Source: Sorangium cellulosum So ce56
Lineage (GTDB): Bacteria > Myxococcota_A > Polyangia > Polyangiales > Polyangiaceae
DNA: 64,000 bases
Reading direction: 5' to 3'
Assembly: GCF_000067165.1 (NCBI RefSeq)
Contig: NC_010162.1
Location: 9,369,001 to 9,433,000 of the forward strand
Positions within the stretch are counted from its first letter, which is position 1. Every line of letters starts with the position of its first letter. Position numbers and translations under genes: made by a program. Shown here in pieces: positions 19,110 through 27,903 of this stretch. The notes beneath the pieces were generated by a model. That model worked only from the letters and a program-made list of their open reading frames with translations. It was not told the origin of the DNA and made no database searches.

Positions 19110-19258
19110 GTTCTGGGACACAGCGTCCTGGTGGACGGCTCGCAGGGCTCGCCCGCCCCCGACGCGAGCAGCGCCTGAAGTCGCTCGTTGACCGATCGAT
19201 GGTCAATGATCCCGGTGAAGACCGACGAGCGCAGCTAGCGTTAGACGCGCGTTCGACG
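19110..19258. other. Convergent intergenic region with a small inverted repeat
   Basis: Between two convergent genes. TTGACC (19188-19193) and GGTCAA (19201-19206) form a short perfect inverted repeat around GATCGAT. It is too weak to call a terminator. Nothing else seen. Confidence 0.3.
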
Positions 19259-20035
19259 CTACAGGCACGTGTTGTCGACGACCACGCCGCTCTCCCGGAA
19301 GCGCACGGTCCCGGGCTCCCCGTCGAGCGTGACGGTGATATCCATGTCGATGATGCACGGGATGTCGGTGTTCGGCTCAGCCTCCCACGACATCGTCCCG
19401 GTAGCCCCGGTCACGGTATACGTGCGCTCGTCGTCGGGCGGCATGCCCGGCCCGGTGCAATCGTCCATCTGATCGGTGAGCGCCACGTCCAGCACGCCCC
19501 AGAGGCCCTCCAGCTCGACCCCGGCATAGAGCGGATCGCTGTCGGCGAACGCGGCGATCGAGATCGCCAGGCACCGATCTCCTCGCAGGTCGGTGTGGTG
19601 CACGTAGACACGGTCGTGATCGGCGATCACGTAATCTGCGCTTGCGCAGACCGTATCCCTCGACGCATTCACCCCGGCCGCGTGCGCCATGCACTCATTG
19701 CAATAGGTGCGCTGATCGCACCCGCAGACCCCCTGACATTCGTCCGGGCATTCCCCGACCCTCGGCCTCGGCGTGCATTCCCCCTGCGCCTCTGCGGAGC
19801 ACGCCAGGTCGGGCGTCGCGCAGTACTCCGTCTCGCCGCAGGTCGCTCCCGCGCTCCCTCCGCAAGCGACCGGCGCTGCGCCTCCGCTTCCGCCTCCGCC
19901 GGTCGCGCCGCCGCCAGCGCTGCTGCTCGTGCTGCCGCCCGCGCCGCCGGCTCCGATCGGGGACACGGTTTCATCATCGCTGCAGGCGGCGAGGAGGAGG
20001 CCACACAACACGGAGCCAAGGATTTCATGTCTCAT
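19259..20035 (-). CDS. Kazal-domain lipoprotein
   Basis: 258 residues from ATG 20035; the frame continues upstream but that part is the shadow of other sequence. The signal is MRHEILGSVLCGLLLAACSD with lipobox LAAC (Cys18), followed by a Gly/Ser/Thr linker. Residues 56-122 are rich in cysteine and include CPDECQGVCGCDQRTYCNEC, a Kazal-like inhibitor module. The C-terminal half is a beta-rich domain with no family I recognise (VTLDGEPGTVRFRESGVVVD). Kazal modules block serine proteases, so it may protect the cell surface from its own or a rival's proteases. Likely outer-membrane or periplasmic. Confidence 0.72.
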   Translation of the reverse strand: MRHEILGSVLCGLLLAACSDDETVSPIGAGGAGGSTSSSAGGGATGGGGSGGAAPVACGGSAGATCGETEYCATPDLACSAEAQGECTPRPRVGECPDECQGVCGCDQRTYCNECMAHAAGVNASRDTVCASADYVIADHDRVYVHHTDLRGDRCLAISIAAFADSDPLYAGVELEGLWGVLDVALTDQMDDCTGPGMPPDDERTYTVTGATGTMSWEAEPNTDIPCIIDMDITVTLDGEPGTVRFRESGVVVDNTCL

Positions 20036-20085
20036 GAACGGACTATGCCACGACCGCTCGCCGGAGAGGAGCGGCCAGGGCGGTG

Positions 20086-20385
20086 TCATGCCCCTGTCGT
20101 TCTCCGAAACGCCCGGCCCTTTGCGGAAGCAATGCCGTGCTTCCGCCGGCAAATCGCTCCAGCCAGCGCCAGCGCGATCGCCGCGAGCGGCGCTCCGAGC
20201 GAGCCGTGCGCGCCGGCCACGGTGCAGCCGCAGCCGCTGTCCGCGCCGGAGCCGCCCGAGCCGGAGCCGCCCGAGCCGCCGTCGCAGACCGTGCCCTCCT
20301 TGTCCGAGGGGCACACGAACTCTCCCCTGCCGCACGCCTGCACGCACACGCCCCGGTCGCAGACGTGCTCCGGCGGACAGAGGGC
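20086..20385 (-). pseudogene. Orphan C-terminal tail of a MYXO-CTERM protein
   Basis: One frame reads CPPEHVCDRGVCVQACGRGE, a Gly/Ser linker, GCGCTVAGAHG, then a helix (APLAAIALALAGAI) and CRRKHG. This is a Cys-rich stalk followed by a textbook MYXO-CTERM sorting tail, which only makes sense at the end of an exported protein. There is no signal peptide or secreted domain ahead of it; upstream is the unrelated 311-aa protein in another frame, ending at 20388. Best read as a gene remnant that lost its 5' part. A frameshift fusion to the 311-aa gene is less likely because that protein is not exported. Confidence 0.55.
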
Positions 20386-20387
20386 GC

Positions 20388-21323
20388 TCAGGCGACGCTG
20401 CGCGCGGGCCCGGACGCGGGCGCGGCGCTGTACGTGGCGCGATAGCGCTCGTACCGCTCGAGGAGCTCGCCCGTGGTCTTGGGCATCGGCACGCGCGCGC
20501 GCGTGATGTACGAGATCACGTTCTTGCCACGGACGATCAGCTCGACGCCTCGGGCCGCCTGCTCCCGCTCGTGCGGCGAGGCGTCCGCGCCGAGCAGCGG
20601 CTGGAAGCCGGCGAGCTTCTCCGCCGATACGACGAACGACGTCCAGACCTCGAAGATGTCGTCGTCGGTGCGCAGCGTCTCGCACTTGATCTTGGCCGCG
20701 TGCGCGAACTCGCGGGCCAGGCGGTCGAGCCCGGCGAACATCGGCGAGCCCGCGAAGGTGGCGATCATCGCGTCGCGAATGCCGTCGATCGCCCTCATGC
20801 TCTGGGCGATCTTGACATACCGGCTGTTGTAGAACGCCTCGATCGGGAACGAGAACGCCTTGAAGGGCTCGCCCCAGAGCTCGTCGAGCCCTTCCTCGCC
20901 GCTGCGGTGGAGCACCATCTTCCCGAGCGTCAGCGCCTCGAGGAGGTGCTCTCCGCACTCGCGCATCAGGGCGTTGTCGGGCTCGATCGTGACCCCGAGC
21001 TCCTGGATCTCGACGAGCTTGGTGAAGATATCCGCCGCTCGATTGAAGATCGCGCCCGCGAGCATGGCGGCCTTGACGCGCTTCCGCTGCGGATCGGTCT
21101 CCGACTCGAAGGCGAGCCGCGCCTCGTCCAGCCGTTTCCCTGGGACGTTGATGCCGTGCTCGACGTGGTTGAACAGGCGCCGCGTCAGCGCCTCGATGAG
21201 GCGCTTCTTCGCGAGCAGCGTGTCGGCCGGCGCCTCGTAAGCCTTGATCCAGTAACCGTAGTAGTAGACCCGCAGCTGGCCGTCGATGATCTGCTTCTTC
21301 CCGAGCGGTATCGCGCTTTCCAT
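20388..21323 (-). CDS. Conserved-looking hypothetical protein, 311 aa
   Basis: ATG 21323 (MESAIPLGKKQIIDGQLRVY) is chosen; the frame upstream is arginine-rich non-protein. Soluble, mostly helical by eye, with no signal peptide, membrane helix or metal motif. Segments such as VYYYGYWIKAYEAPADTLLA and KMVLHRSGEEGLDELWGEPF look like a well-packed globular protein, and codon use is good throughout. I do not recognise the family and assign no function. The neighbouring MYXO-CTERM remnant downstream is in a different frame. Confidence 0.65.
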   Translation of the reverse strand: MESAIPLGKKQIIDGQLRVYYYGYWIKAYEAPADTLLAKKRLIEALTRRLFNHVEHGINVPGKRLDEARLAFESETDPQRKRVKAAMLAGAIFNRAADIFTKLVEIQELGVTIEPDNALMRECGEHLLEALTLGKMVLHRSGEEGLDELWGEPFKAFSFPIEAFYNSRYVKIAQSMRAIDGIRDAMIATFAGSPMFAGLDRLAREFAHAAKIKCETLRTDDDIFEVWTSFVVSAEKLAGFQPLLGADASPHEREQAARGVELIVRGKNVISYITRARVPMPKTTGELLERYERYRATYSAAPASGPARSVA

Positions 21324-21551
21324 GGCCCGCCTCCGATCGGCTGCCAGGCGGCGCCCCTGCGCGGGAGGCGCGCGGGGGAGCATGCCCGTGCGACAGCCGA
21401 GTAGCATGGGCGCAAGGCGGCCCGCAAGACGTGAGCGACGCGATCCGGCGGAGTTTTCCGCCGGAAACCGGGACTTAACCGACAGGAAAGACAGCGGCTC
21501 GCGGCGTCGCCGCGGCCGAGCGCCAGCCCGCGCGCCCGCCGACCTCGGGGG

Positions 21552-22583
21552 CTACTGCGCGCACCCCTCGAGCTCGGCCATCATGCGCCAGAACGCCATG
21601 GCCTTGTTCTCGCAGGCGCCCTGGGTCGTGTGGGTGTGCTCGTATTCCGCGTTGCCGGACGTCTCCACGTCGTAACGCGGGTGCTGCATCGGGATCTCGA
21701 CGCCGTCCACCGTCGTGGTGTGCCGCTCGCCGTCCGCGTGGACGTCGAGGTCCTCGAAGTCATAGAGGATCTTCCCATGCTCCCGGCAGAAATCGCGGAT
21801 CTGCTGGTTGCGCGCCGCGCGGTTCACGCCGTTGTACTCCTCGTCACCGGGCCCCGTCATGTAGATGAAGGTCACCTCCGGGAACTCCTGCCCGAGCGCG
21901 TCGAGCACGTCGAGGTACCGCTGCACGTCCTCCTCGGTCTGCTCGGAGATCTCCGAGGACCACGCCCACATCGAGTACCGGATCTCCGGGTGCCCTCCGA
22001 GGATGGTGCGCACGTCGTCGATCCCGGCCTCGGTCGCCCAGTACTGCTCGCCCGGGATGAGGTCGGTGTCGATCATCCCGTCCCACATCAGGAAGGCGCC
22101 TTCCTGCTGCGGGACGTCGCAATACTCCGTCTCGAAGGCGTAGGTAGGGGTCTTCGCCTCGATGCTCTCGGCGCCGACGATGATCTGGAAGCCGTGCGAG
22201 CGGTGGGCGTAGTGGAAGACGAAGTCCCCCGACTTGAGCGCCTCGGCGCAGCTCGCCGGGATACCGTCCAGGCTCGCGTGCCGGTGGTCGAAGGTCCGCG
22301 CGTTCGCGGGATCGGGATTGGGATCGCCGCCGGACGCCGTCGTCACCCCGCCGCTCGACGCCGACGTCGACGCGCCGCCCGACCCCGTGGTCGCCCCGCC
22401 GCCCGACCCGCTGGTCGCCCCGCCGCCCGAGCCCGTGGTCGCCCCGCCGCCCGACCCGGCGGTCGCCCCGCCGCCCGTTCCACTCTGGTCTGCCGGGCTG
22501 TCGTCTTCTCCGCAGGCCAGCGCGCCGAGAGCGAGGGAGAGACCAGCTGCGATGATAGTTGGATTGCGAAATAATTTGTTCAT
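21552..22583 (-). CDS. Lipoprotein with possible SGNH-hydrolase-like domain
   Basis: 343 residues from ATG 22583. The lipobox is LGALAC (Cys24). Residues 30-85 are a repeated Gly/Thr/Ser linker (GGGATTGSG units encoded by near-perfect 30-bp repeats). The globular part has FVFHYAHRSHGFQI near the start, TFIYMTGPGDEEY in the middle and EYEHTHTTQGACENKAMAFW near the end. This order (early block, late His-containing helix) resembles SGNH-like proteins, but the GDS serine is not clear, so enzyme activity is uncertain. Divergent from the kinase at 23078 across 494 bases with no other gene. Confidence 0.6.
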   Translation of the reverse strand: MNKLFRNPTIIAAGLSLALGALACGEDDSPADQSGTGGGATAGSGGGATTGSGGGATSGSGGGATTGSGGASTSASSGGVTTASGGDPNPDPANARTFDHRHASLDGIPASCAEALKSGDFVFHYAHRSHGFQIIVGAESIEAKTPTYAFETEYCDVPQQEGAFLMWDGMIDTDLIPGEQYWATEAGIDDVRTILGGHPEIRYSMWAWSSEISEQTEEDVQRYLDVLDALGQEFPEVTFIYMTGPGDEEYNGVNRAARNQQIRDFCREHGKILYDFEDLDVHADGERHTTTVDGVEIPMQHPRYDVETSGNAEYEHTHTTQGACENKAMAFWRMMAELEGCAQ

Positions 22584-23077
22584 TGCAGTGTGGATTCTAG
22601 ACGGAGGCAAGGGGATCGCAATAGCTCTCGCGGGCGGTCTCGTGCTTCCGCGCGGGGGTTCGGAGGCGGGGGCGTCGTGGTCTTCTCTCACGGCGCCGGC
22701 GCCGGCGCCGGCGGACCGCCGCGGAGGCCCGGCGTGCTGCGCTGCGCAAGCAAGGCCCCCGGTGCTCCGCGCGCGAACGCGCAGCGCCGGCGCGCGCGGC
22801 GCCCGCGCTCGCCAGCATCCCGAGCGCATCCCCCTCGCCGAATACCGCCGCTGTCAGGAACGTCACGCATTGATGGCGCTGTCGACGCCCGCGTCGGACC
22901 CGGACCAGCCACGGCGATCCGGGGAGTCATCTCGCGACCGTGTCGAGCCCGAGGCGCCCGGAACGTGGCGCACAGAAGGATAATCCATCTGACATCTCCC
23001 GCCTCGTCGTGGCCGGCGCCTTTCCTATCCTGTACGCTCCCCTCGCCTCCCTCGGCTATCAGGAGGAAGCCATCACC
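22584..23077. other. Divergent intergenic region
   Basis: No gene seen. It should hold promoters for the lipoprotein at 22583 (-) and the kinase at 23078 (+). The end at 23061-23066 is AGGAGG, the kinase's ribosome site, 11 bases from its ATG. Confidence 0.4.
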
Positions 23078-24541
23078 ATGCAGTTCGCTCCGGATTCCGT
23101 CGTAGGTGGGAAGTATCGTCTCGAACGACCTCTCTCGCACGGCGGGATGGGCTCGGTGTGGGTGGCGCGACACGTCAACTTGGGCTCTCTCGTCGCGGTC
23201 AAGTTCATGGACCCGACCTATGCTGCGTCGTCGACGTTCCTCGCCCGCTTCGAGCGTGAAGCCAGGATCGCGGCGAGCCTCCAGAGCCCACACGTCGTCT
23301 ACGTCCAGGACTTTGGCGTCGACGACGACACTCCGTACCTCGTGATGGAGCTGCTTCAGGGCGAGGACCTGGGCACGCGCCTCTTGCGCGTCGGCCGGCT
23401 CTCTCTCGTGGACGCCACCCTGATCCTGGTGCAGGCCGGCAAGGCCATCCGTCGCGCGCACGACGCCGGCCTCGTCCATCGCGATCTCAAGCCTGCCAAC
23501 CTGTTCCTCGTGCGCGTGGAGGGAGAGCAGGACGAGGTCGTCAAGATCCTCGACTTCGGCATCGTCAAGGACACCGGCGCGGCGCTGACGGAAGAGGTGA
23601 CCCGCACCGGGGAGCTGCTCGGCTCGCCCCACTACATGAGCCCGGAGCAGGTCCGGGGCGAAAAGGACATCGATCAGCGCAGCGATCTCTGGTCGCTCGG
23701 GGTCATCCTCTTCTATGGCGTCACGGGCGAGCTGCCCTTTCAGGGGGCCCAGCTCGGCGCGGTGATCGCCAACATCCTGGTCGGTCCGGTGCCCAGCGCG
23801 TCCCTGATCGCGCCCGACCTGCCGCCGGAGATCGATGCCTTCTTCGCGCGGGCGCTGGCCCGCGAGCGGGCGGAGCGCTTCCAGTCGGTCGGAGAGATGA
23901 TGGGCGAGCTCCGCCGTGTCGCGGGCATGGCGTCGCCATCGATTCCGGATCTGCAATCCCCGTGCTCCGGCGTGCCGAGCACCGCTCGGCCGAGGCTCAG
24001 CGGGACGATAGCGCTCGACGTCGCCAGGCTCGACGAGCCGGCGGCCGCGCCCCGCTCGGCGAGGCCAGGCACCCTGACCGGCGCCGGATCGACGGCGCAG
24101 GAGGCCCGACTTCAGAAACCTCAGCGCGCGAGGCAGGCGATCGGCATCGCGATGGCGATGCTCGTCGGCGCCAGCGTCACCATCGCGCTCCGTCGGGGCG
24201 GATCGAGCGCCGGGGGCGAGGCGGGCGCGAAGGTCGCCTCGGCCGGCGCGCCGGCGTCGGAGGAGGTCGCCGCCAGCGCGTCGGCAGAGGTCGAGCGCTC
24301 CTCGGAGCCGCTGGAGAGCGTGACGCCCGCGGCGCCCCCTGCAGAGGCGACGGGCTCAGCAGCGGACGCCGCCGGCGAGGCGGCGGCGCCCCCGACGTCC
24401 ACCACGGCAGCACGGCCGCCGTCGAGCGCCACACCCAGGACACCGCACGCGGGTGTCCCGGCTCCTTCGAGGAGGCCGCCGAACCCGCCGACGACCGCGC
24501 CGGGGCACGACCGCGCGCCGATTCCGGAGGTGCCCTTCTAG
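23078..24541 (+). CDS. Membrane-anchored Hanks-type Ser/Thr protein kinase
   Basis: 487 residues from ATG 23078. The catalytic domain covers residues 10-275: LSHGGMGSVWVA (glycine loop), AVKFMD (Lys), HRDLKPAN (H134, D136), DFGIVKD (DFG), and GSPHYMSPEQVRG in the activation segment. All catalytic residues are present, so it should be active. A Pro/Ala-rich juxtamembrane stretch leads to one helix (AIGIAMAMLVGASVTIAL, about 354-371) and an Ala/Ser/Pro-rich outer tail of some 115 residues with no PASTA or other sensor domain. Cytosolic kinase, outside disordered tail: typical of myxobacterial kinases. Substrate unknown. Confidence 0.88.
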   Translation: MQFAPDSVVGGKYRLERPLSHGGMGSVWVARHVNLGSLVAVKFMDPTYAASSTFLARFEREARIAASLQSPHVVYVQDFGVDDDTPYLVMELLQGEDLGTRLLRVGRLSLVDATLILVQAGKAIRRAHDAGLVHRDLKPANLFLVRVEGEQDEVVKILDFGIVKDTGAALTEEVTRTGELLGSPHYMSPEQVRGEKDIDQRSDLWSLGVILFYGVTGELPFQGAQLGAVIANILVGPVPSASLIAPDLPPEIDAFFARALARERAERFQSVGEMMGELRRVAGMASPSIPDLQSPCSGVPSTARPRLSGTIALDVARLDEPAAAPRSARPGTLTGAGSTAQEARLQKPQRARQAIGIAMAMLVGASVTIALRRGGSSAGGEAGAKVASAGAPASEEVAASASAEVERSSEPLESVTPAAPPAEATGSAADAAGEAAAPPTSTTAARPPSSATPRTPHAGVPAPSRRPPNPPTTAPGHDRAPIPEVPF

Positions 24542-24562
24542 CGCGGAGACCCCTTGTTGGCA

Positions 24563-24655
24563 TTTTCAGGAGAAATAATTGAACAAGGAGGCGGGGAGAC
24601 GGGGAGACCGGGAGAGTGATGGGATTTCGCTCCCCGACTCCCTGTGAATTCTCTC
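24563..24655. repeat. Dispersed hairpin repeat, copy 1
   Basis: This ~93-bp segment aligns by eye with 50134-50228. Shared blocks are TTTTCAG, GAACAnGGAGGCGGGGAGAC, GATTTC and CTCCCTGTGAAT. It folds as a hairpin: gggagacggggag (24594-24606) pairs with ctccccgactccc (24630-24642) with one mismatch. It lies between the 3' ends of the kinase and the esterase, so it could act as a bidirectional terminator as well as being a REP/MITE-like element. Confidence 0.6.
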
Positions 24656-24680
24656 GAAAAAGCCGAGGGGTTGCTTCAGT

Positions 24681-26069
24681 TCATCGACAAGACACGCGTC
24701 GGGTGCGAGCGTTTCGCTGCCGGCGACGGAGCGTCAACAGCGCGAGGCCCATGGCGACGACCGCTGCGTACGAGCTCTTCGGCGTGGCATCGCCGGCGAC
24801 GACGGCGCACCCACCCGTCTCACCCGATTCACCTGCAGACTCCGAGCCCGCGCCGGTGGTGGCGCTGTCCGCAGCGCCGCCCGTACCGCTCGTGCCGCTC
24901 GTGCCGCTCGGGTCGCTGCCGCCCGTCGTGGTGACCTCGCCGCCACCAGCGGGCTGCCCGCCAGAGCCGACGGTCACGCCCTCGCCCGCGCTTCCGCCGT
25001 CACCCGAGGCGCCGCCGCTCCCCGCAGCAGGCCCGGCGCCGCCGACGTTCTGATCACCCCCGGAGCCGTCGCCCGAGCCACCCGTGCCGCCGCTGCCGGC
25101 AGCCTCGGAACAGTCGGTCTCCGGATCGGCGCCACCGGCCTTGTCGAGCCCGAAGAACGCGAGGATGGCGTCGGCCTCGTACGGCATGGAGTGCGCGCCG
25201 TTTCTTCCCGACCAGGCCTCGAACACCGTCTGACCACACTCGTTCTTCCAGAACTGGCGATCATAGGTGGTCCCGCCCGATGTGATCATGTCGGTCGAGG
25301 TCGGGGTCTCGCTCAGCTCGAGCACGTTCGTCCATTCCTTGATCGCCTCGGCCTGGTTCTTGTAGTTGATCGTCGCGTCCGCCGTGCCGTGGAAGATCTG
25401 AAGGCGCGGGCGATGCCCCGTGTACCCAGGAAACATCCCGCGAACCTGATCTCCCCATTGCTGCGCCGACTTGCTCGTCCTGCCCCCCGCGCAGTTGTTG
25501 CTCCATTGCTGGCCCGCGTCGAAGCCGTCCGCCCAGCACCCGGCCGCCACCCCCGCCCTCGCCGCGCCGGCCCGGAAGATGTCCGGGTACACCGCCAGCA
25601 TGGCTTGCGTCATCATCGCTCCGGACGAGCCGCCCATCACGTAGACGCGCTTCGGGTCGCCTTTGTACTTCTCGAGCGTGTACTTCACCATCTGAGCGAC
25701 GGCCTGCGTGTCGCCGCCGCCGTCGTGGGTCAGCGATTTCGTCGTGCCCACGTCCCAGCAATTCCGGCCGGTGGCCTCCGGAAGGATGATGATGAAGCCG
25801 TTCTTGTCGGCGCCCGCCTTGATACCCGAGATGCTGTTGAAGAACGAGCTCAACGGCGTGCTGCACGAGTGGCAGCCCACCACGATGGGCGGATTCTCGG
25901 CCAGCTTGTCCGGCACGTAGATGTTCATGTTGACGTAGCTCGGGACGCCGCTCGCCCCCCACGTCGCCCGGCTCACCGCCTGCACCGACGCCGCGTACAC
26001 CGGCATGGCCGCGAACAGCCCCAAAGAGAACGACGCGACCACGAAAACGCGATTCTGAAATCGACGCAT
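24681..26069 (-). CDS. Secreted CE1/PHB-depolymerase-type esterase with MYXO-CTERM-like tail
   Basis: 462 residues. Signal peptide (VASFSLGLFAAMPVYA). The alpha/beta-hydrolase domain covers residues 30-310, with VVGCHSCSTPLSSFF (oxyanion region), VMGGSSGAMMTQAM (nucleophile Ser in GxSxG), a later HGTADATINY (Asp region) and GRNGAHSMPY (His). This is the esterase family of PHB depolymerases, acetylxylan and feruloyl esterases; with GH115 and GH53 genes in the window, a hemicellulose ester is a reasonable substrate. A Gly/Ser/Thr linker of about 110 residues ends in GGCAVV, a hydrophobic helix and RRRQRN, a MYXO-CTERM-like anchor. Confidence 0.82.
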   Translation of the reverse strand: MRRFQNRVFVVASFSLGLFAAMPVYAASVQAVSRATWGASGVPSYVNMNIYVPDKLAENPPIVVGCHSCSTPLSSFFNSISGIKAGADKNGFIIILPEATGRNCWDVGTTKSLTHDGGGDTQAVAQMVKYTLEKYKGDPKRVYVMGGSSGAMMTQAMLAVYPDIFRAGAARAGVAAGCWADGFDAGQQWSNNCAGGRTSKSAQQWGDQVRGMFPGYTGHRPRLQIFHGTADATINYKNQAEAIKEWTNVLELSETPTSTDMITSGGTTYDRQFWKNECGQTVFEAWSGRNGAHSMPYEADAILAFFGLDKAGGADPETDCSEAAGSGGTGGSGDGSGGDQNVGGAGPAAGSGGASGDGGSAGEGVTVGSGGQPAGGGEVTTTGGSDPSGTSGTSGTGGAADSATTGAGSESAGESGETGGCAVVAGDATPKSSYAAVVAMGLALLTLRRRQRNARTRRVSCR

Positions 26070-26245
26070 GTTCGAATACCTCTAAAGCTGGAGTCGCCGA
26101 CGACGGCGCGCGATTGGCGCGCGGATGCTATCGACAGGGGAAGTTCGACGCAAGCCGCTCGGGATCCTTCCAATCCGCAAAATTGAACCAAGACCTCGCG
26201 CGTCAACGGGTCTTCCCGCGCTGCGGATGGCCGTAAACCCGCAGC

Positions 26246-27091
26246 TCACCCGTTCACGCCGGGCGGGCCGCCTTTCGACCTCGCTGCCGCGCACCGCTCT
26301 GCATAGACGGCCGGCGTGAAGCCGACCTGGGCCTTGAATTCCCGGATCAGGTGCGCTTGATCATGATACCCGAGCTCCTGCGCGAGCGCCGCCCACGCGA
26401 CGGGCGCGCCCGTGGCCACGCGCTCCGCGGCCTCCTGCACGCGTGACCGCCGGATGATCCACTTGGGCCCGACGCCGATGTACCGCTCGAACGCGCGGTG
26501 CAGCGTGCGCACCGAGACGCCCGCGATCCGGGCGAGATGCTCGGCGCGGTGGATGTCGCGGTCTTCCTGCGCGCGGACGGCCAGCGCCGTCGCCTCGCCG
26601 AGCCCGGCGTCCTCCGGGCCCTTGCGTGCGCGCAGGAGCGCCTCCACGGCGCGGATCGCGACGGCGTCGTCCGGCTGGTCGAGCACGGCGCGCTCGAGCG
26701 GCCCGGCCGCGCCGCCGAAGATCTCGACGAGGGGGACGACGCTGTCGACCAGCCGGCGCATGGGGAGGGGCGCGAACGGGAAGAAGCCGCCTGGCTTGAA
26801 CTTCGTCGCGACGACGCGGCCCGTGCCCTCGAGCCGGACGACCTCGCGCCGGGTTCCGATGCCGTGCACCGCCGAGCCCGGCGCCTCGATGGCCAGGTTG
26901 ACGCAGGGGTGCGGCAAGAGCTCCTGCTCGAACGGCGCGGTGAGCGACCAGCGGACGACCCAGTGCCAGTCGACGAGCCTGGCCAGGTCCGGCGCGGGCG
27001 CGTGGCGGTGCAGCTCGAAGGAGCGCTGGAGACCCGCGGCGGGGTTCAGGATGCCGCGGGTGGGGTCCTCGGGGGTGATGCTCGGGCTCAT
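26246..27091 (-). CDS. AraC family transcriptional regulator
   Basis: 281 residues. The N-terminal ~150 residues form an effector-type domain (LPHPCVNLAIEAPGS, KFKPGGFFPF) like AraC proteins with the DUF6597 sensor. The C-terminal double helix-turn-helix has HRAEHLARIAGVSVRTLHRA and LGYHDQAHLIREFKAQVGFT, the AraC signature. It is divergent from the glutathione transferase gene with only 71 bases between them, so it probably controls that gene and itself; the ligand is unknown. Confidence 0.88.
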   Translation of the reverse strand: MSPSITPEDPTRGILNPAAGLQRSFELHRHAPAPDLARLVDWHWVVRWSLTAPFEQELLPHPCVNLAIEAPGSAVHGIGTRREVVRLEGTGRVVATKFKPGGFFPFAPLPMRRLVDSVVPLVEIFGGAAGPLERAVLDQPDDAVAIRAVEALLRARKGPEDAGLGEATALAVRAQEDRDIHRAEHLARIAGVSVRTLHRAFERYIGVGPKWIIRRSRVQEAAERVATGAPVAWAALAQELGYHDQAHLIREFKAQVGFTPAVYAERCAAARSKGGPPGVNG

Positions 27092-27162
27092 GATCGCGCG
27101 TGGCGCTGTTTTACAATACCGGGCCTGGCCCGGGCAGTAGCGTCCGCCCCGGAGGCAGCAAC

Positions 27163-27837
27163 ATGGCTGATTCGACCACGACCCCGAGGGGCAACCTCGT
27201 CTTGTTCCATTCCCCGAACTCGCGCTCGGTGGGCACGCGCATCCTGCTCGAGGAGCTGGGCGCGCCCCACGAGCTCCGCGTGCTGAACATGAAGGCCGGC
27301 GAGCAGCGCAAGGCCCCTTACCTCGCGGTGAACCCGCTCGGGAAGGTGCCCGCGATCCTGCACGACGGCGCGCTCGTCACCGAGCAGGTCGCGATCGTCA
27401 TTTACCTCGCCGATCTGTTCCCGGAGGCCGGCCTGACCCCGGCCATCGGGGATCCGCTGCGCGGGCCGTACCTCCGGTGGATCGCGTACTACGGCTCGTG
27501 CTTCGAGCCGGCCGTCGTCGATCGGGCGATGAAGCGCGAGCCGGCCCCGGCCGCGACGTCTCCGTACGGAGATTTCGATACGATGTTCGGCGTCGTCGCG
27601 GAAGCGCTCCGGAAAGGGCCGTATCTGCTCGGCGAGCGGTTCTCCGCGGCCGATGTCCTGTGGGGCAAGGCGCTGGAGTGGATGGTGAAGTTCAAGCTCG
27701 TGCCCGAGCTGCCGGAGGTGACGGACTACGTCGCGCGGGTGTGCAGCCGGCCGGCGTTCGCGCGGATCGCGGCGAAGGACGCAGAGCTCGCCGCGGCGCA
27801 CGAGGCCGCGGCCGCAGCGGAGGCGCGGGCGAGCTGA
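27163..27837 (+). CDS. Glutathione S-transferase family protein
   Basis: 224 residues; ATG 27163 has GGAGG eight bases upstream. The thioredoxin-like N-domain has LFHSPNSRSVGTRILLEELG and a cis-Pro region KVPAIL followed by LVTEQVAIVIYLADL. The helical C-domain has RWIAYYGSCFEPAVVDRAM and GERFSAADVLWG. Catalytic residue likely a Ser in the first loop. The enzyme would conjugate glutathione to electrophiles or reduce peroxides in the cytoplasm. Likely regulated by the divergent AraC protein. Confidence 0.88.
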   Translation: MADSTTTPRGNLVLFHSPNSRSVGTRILLEELGAPHELRVLNMKAGEQRKAPYLAVNPLGKVPAILHDGALVTEQVAIVIYLADLFPEAGLTPAIGDPLRGPYLRWIAYYGSCFEPAVVDRAMKREPAPAATSPYGDFDTMFGVVAEALRKGPYLLGERFSAADVLWGKALEWMVKFKLVPELPEVTDYVARVCSRPAFARIAAKDAELAAAHEAAAAAEARAS

Positions 27838-27874
27838 TCGCCGCCCAGAACCCCTCGGGGCCGACGATCACGTC

Positions 27875-27898
27875 GCCCACCGCGAGCGCGCGGTGGGC
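27875..27898. terminator. Bidirectional hairpin between convergent genes
   Basis: gcccaccgcg (27875-27884) pairs perfectly with cgcggtgggc (27889-27898) around an AGCG loop. It lies between the 3' ends of the glutathione transferase and the pseudouridine-phosphate glycosidase. There is no U tract, as is common in high-GC bacteria. Confidence 0.55.
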
Positions 27899-27903
27899 CT
27901 CGC

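Noticed and set aside
20385..20400. Frameshift joining the 311-aa protein to the MYXO-CTERM tail
   Set aside because: The 311-aa protein has no signal peptide, so a sorting tail would be useless; a remnant of another gene is more likely.
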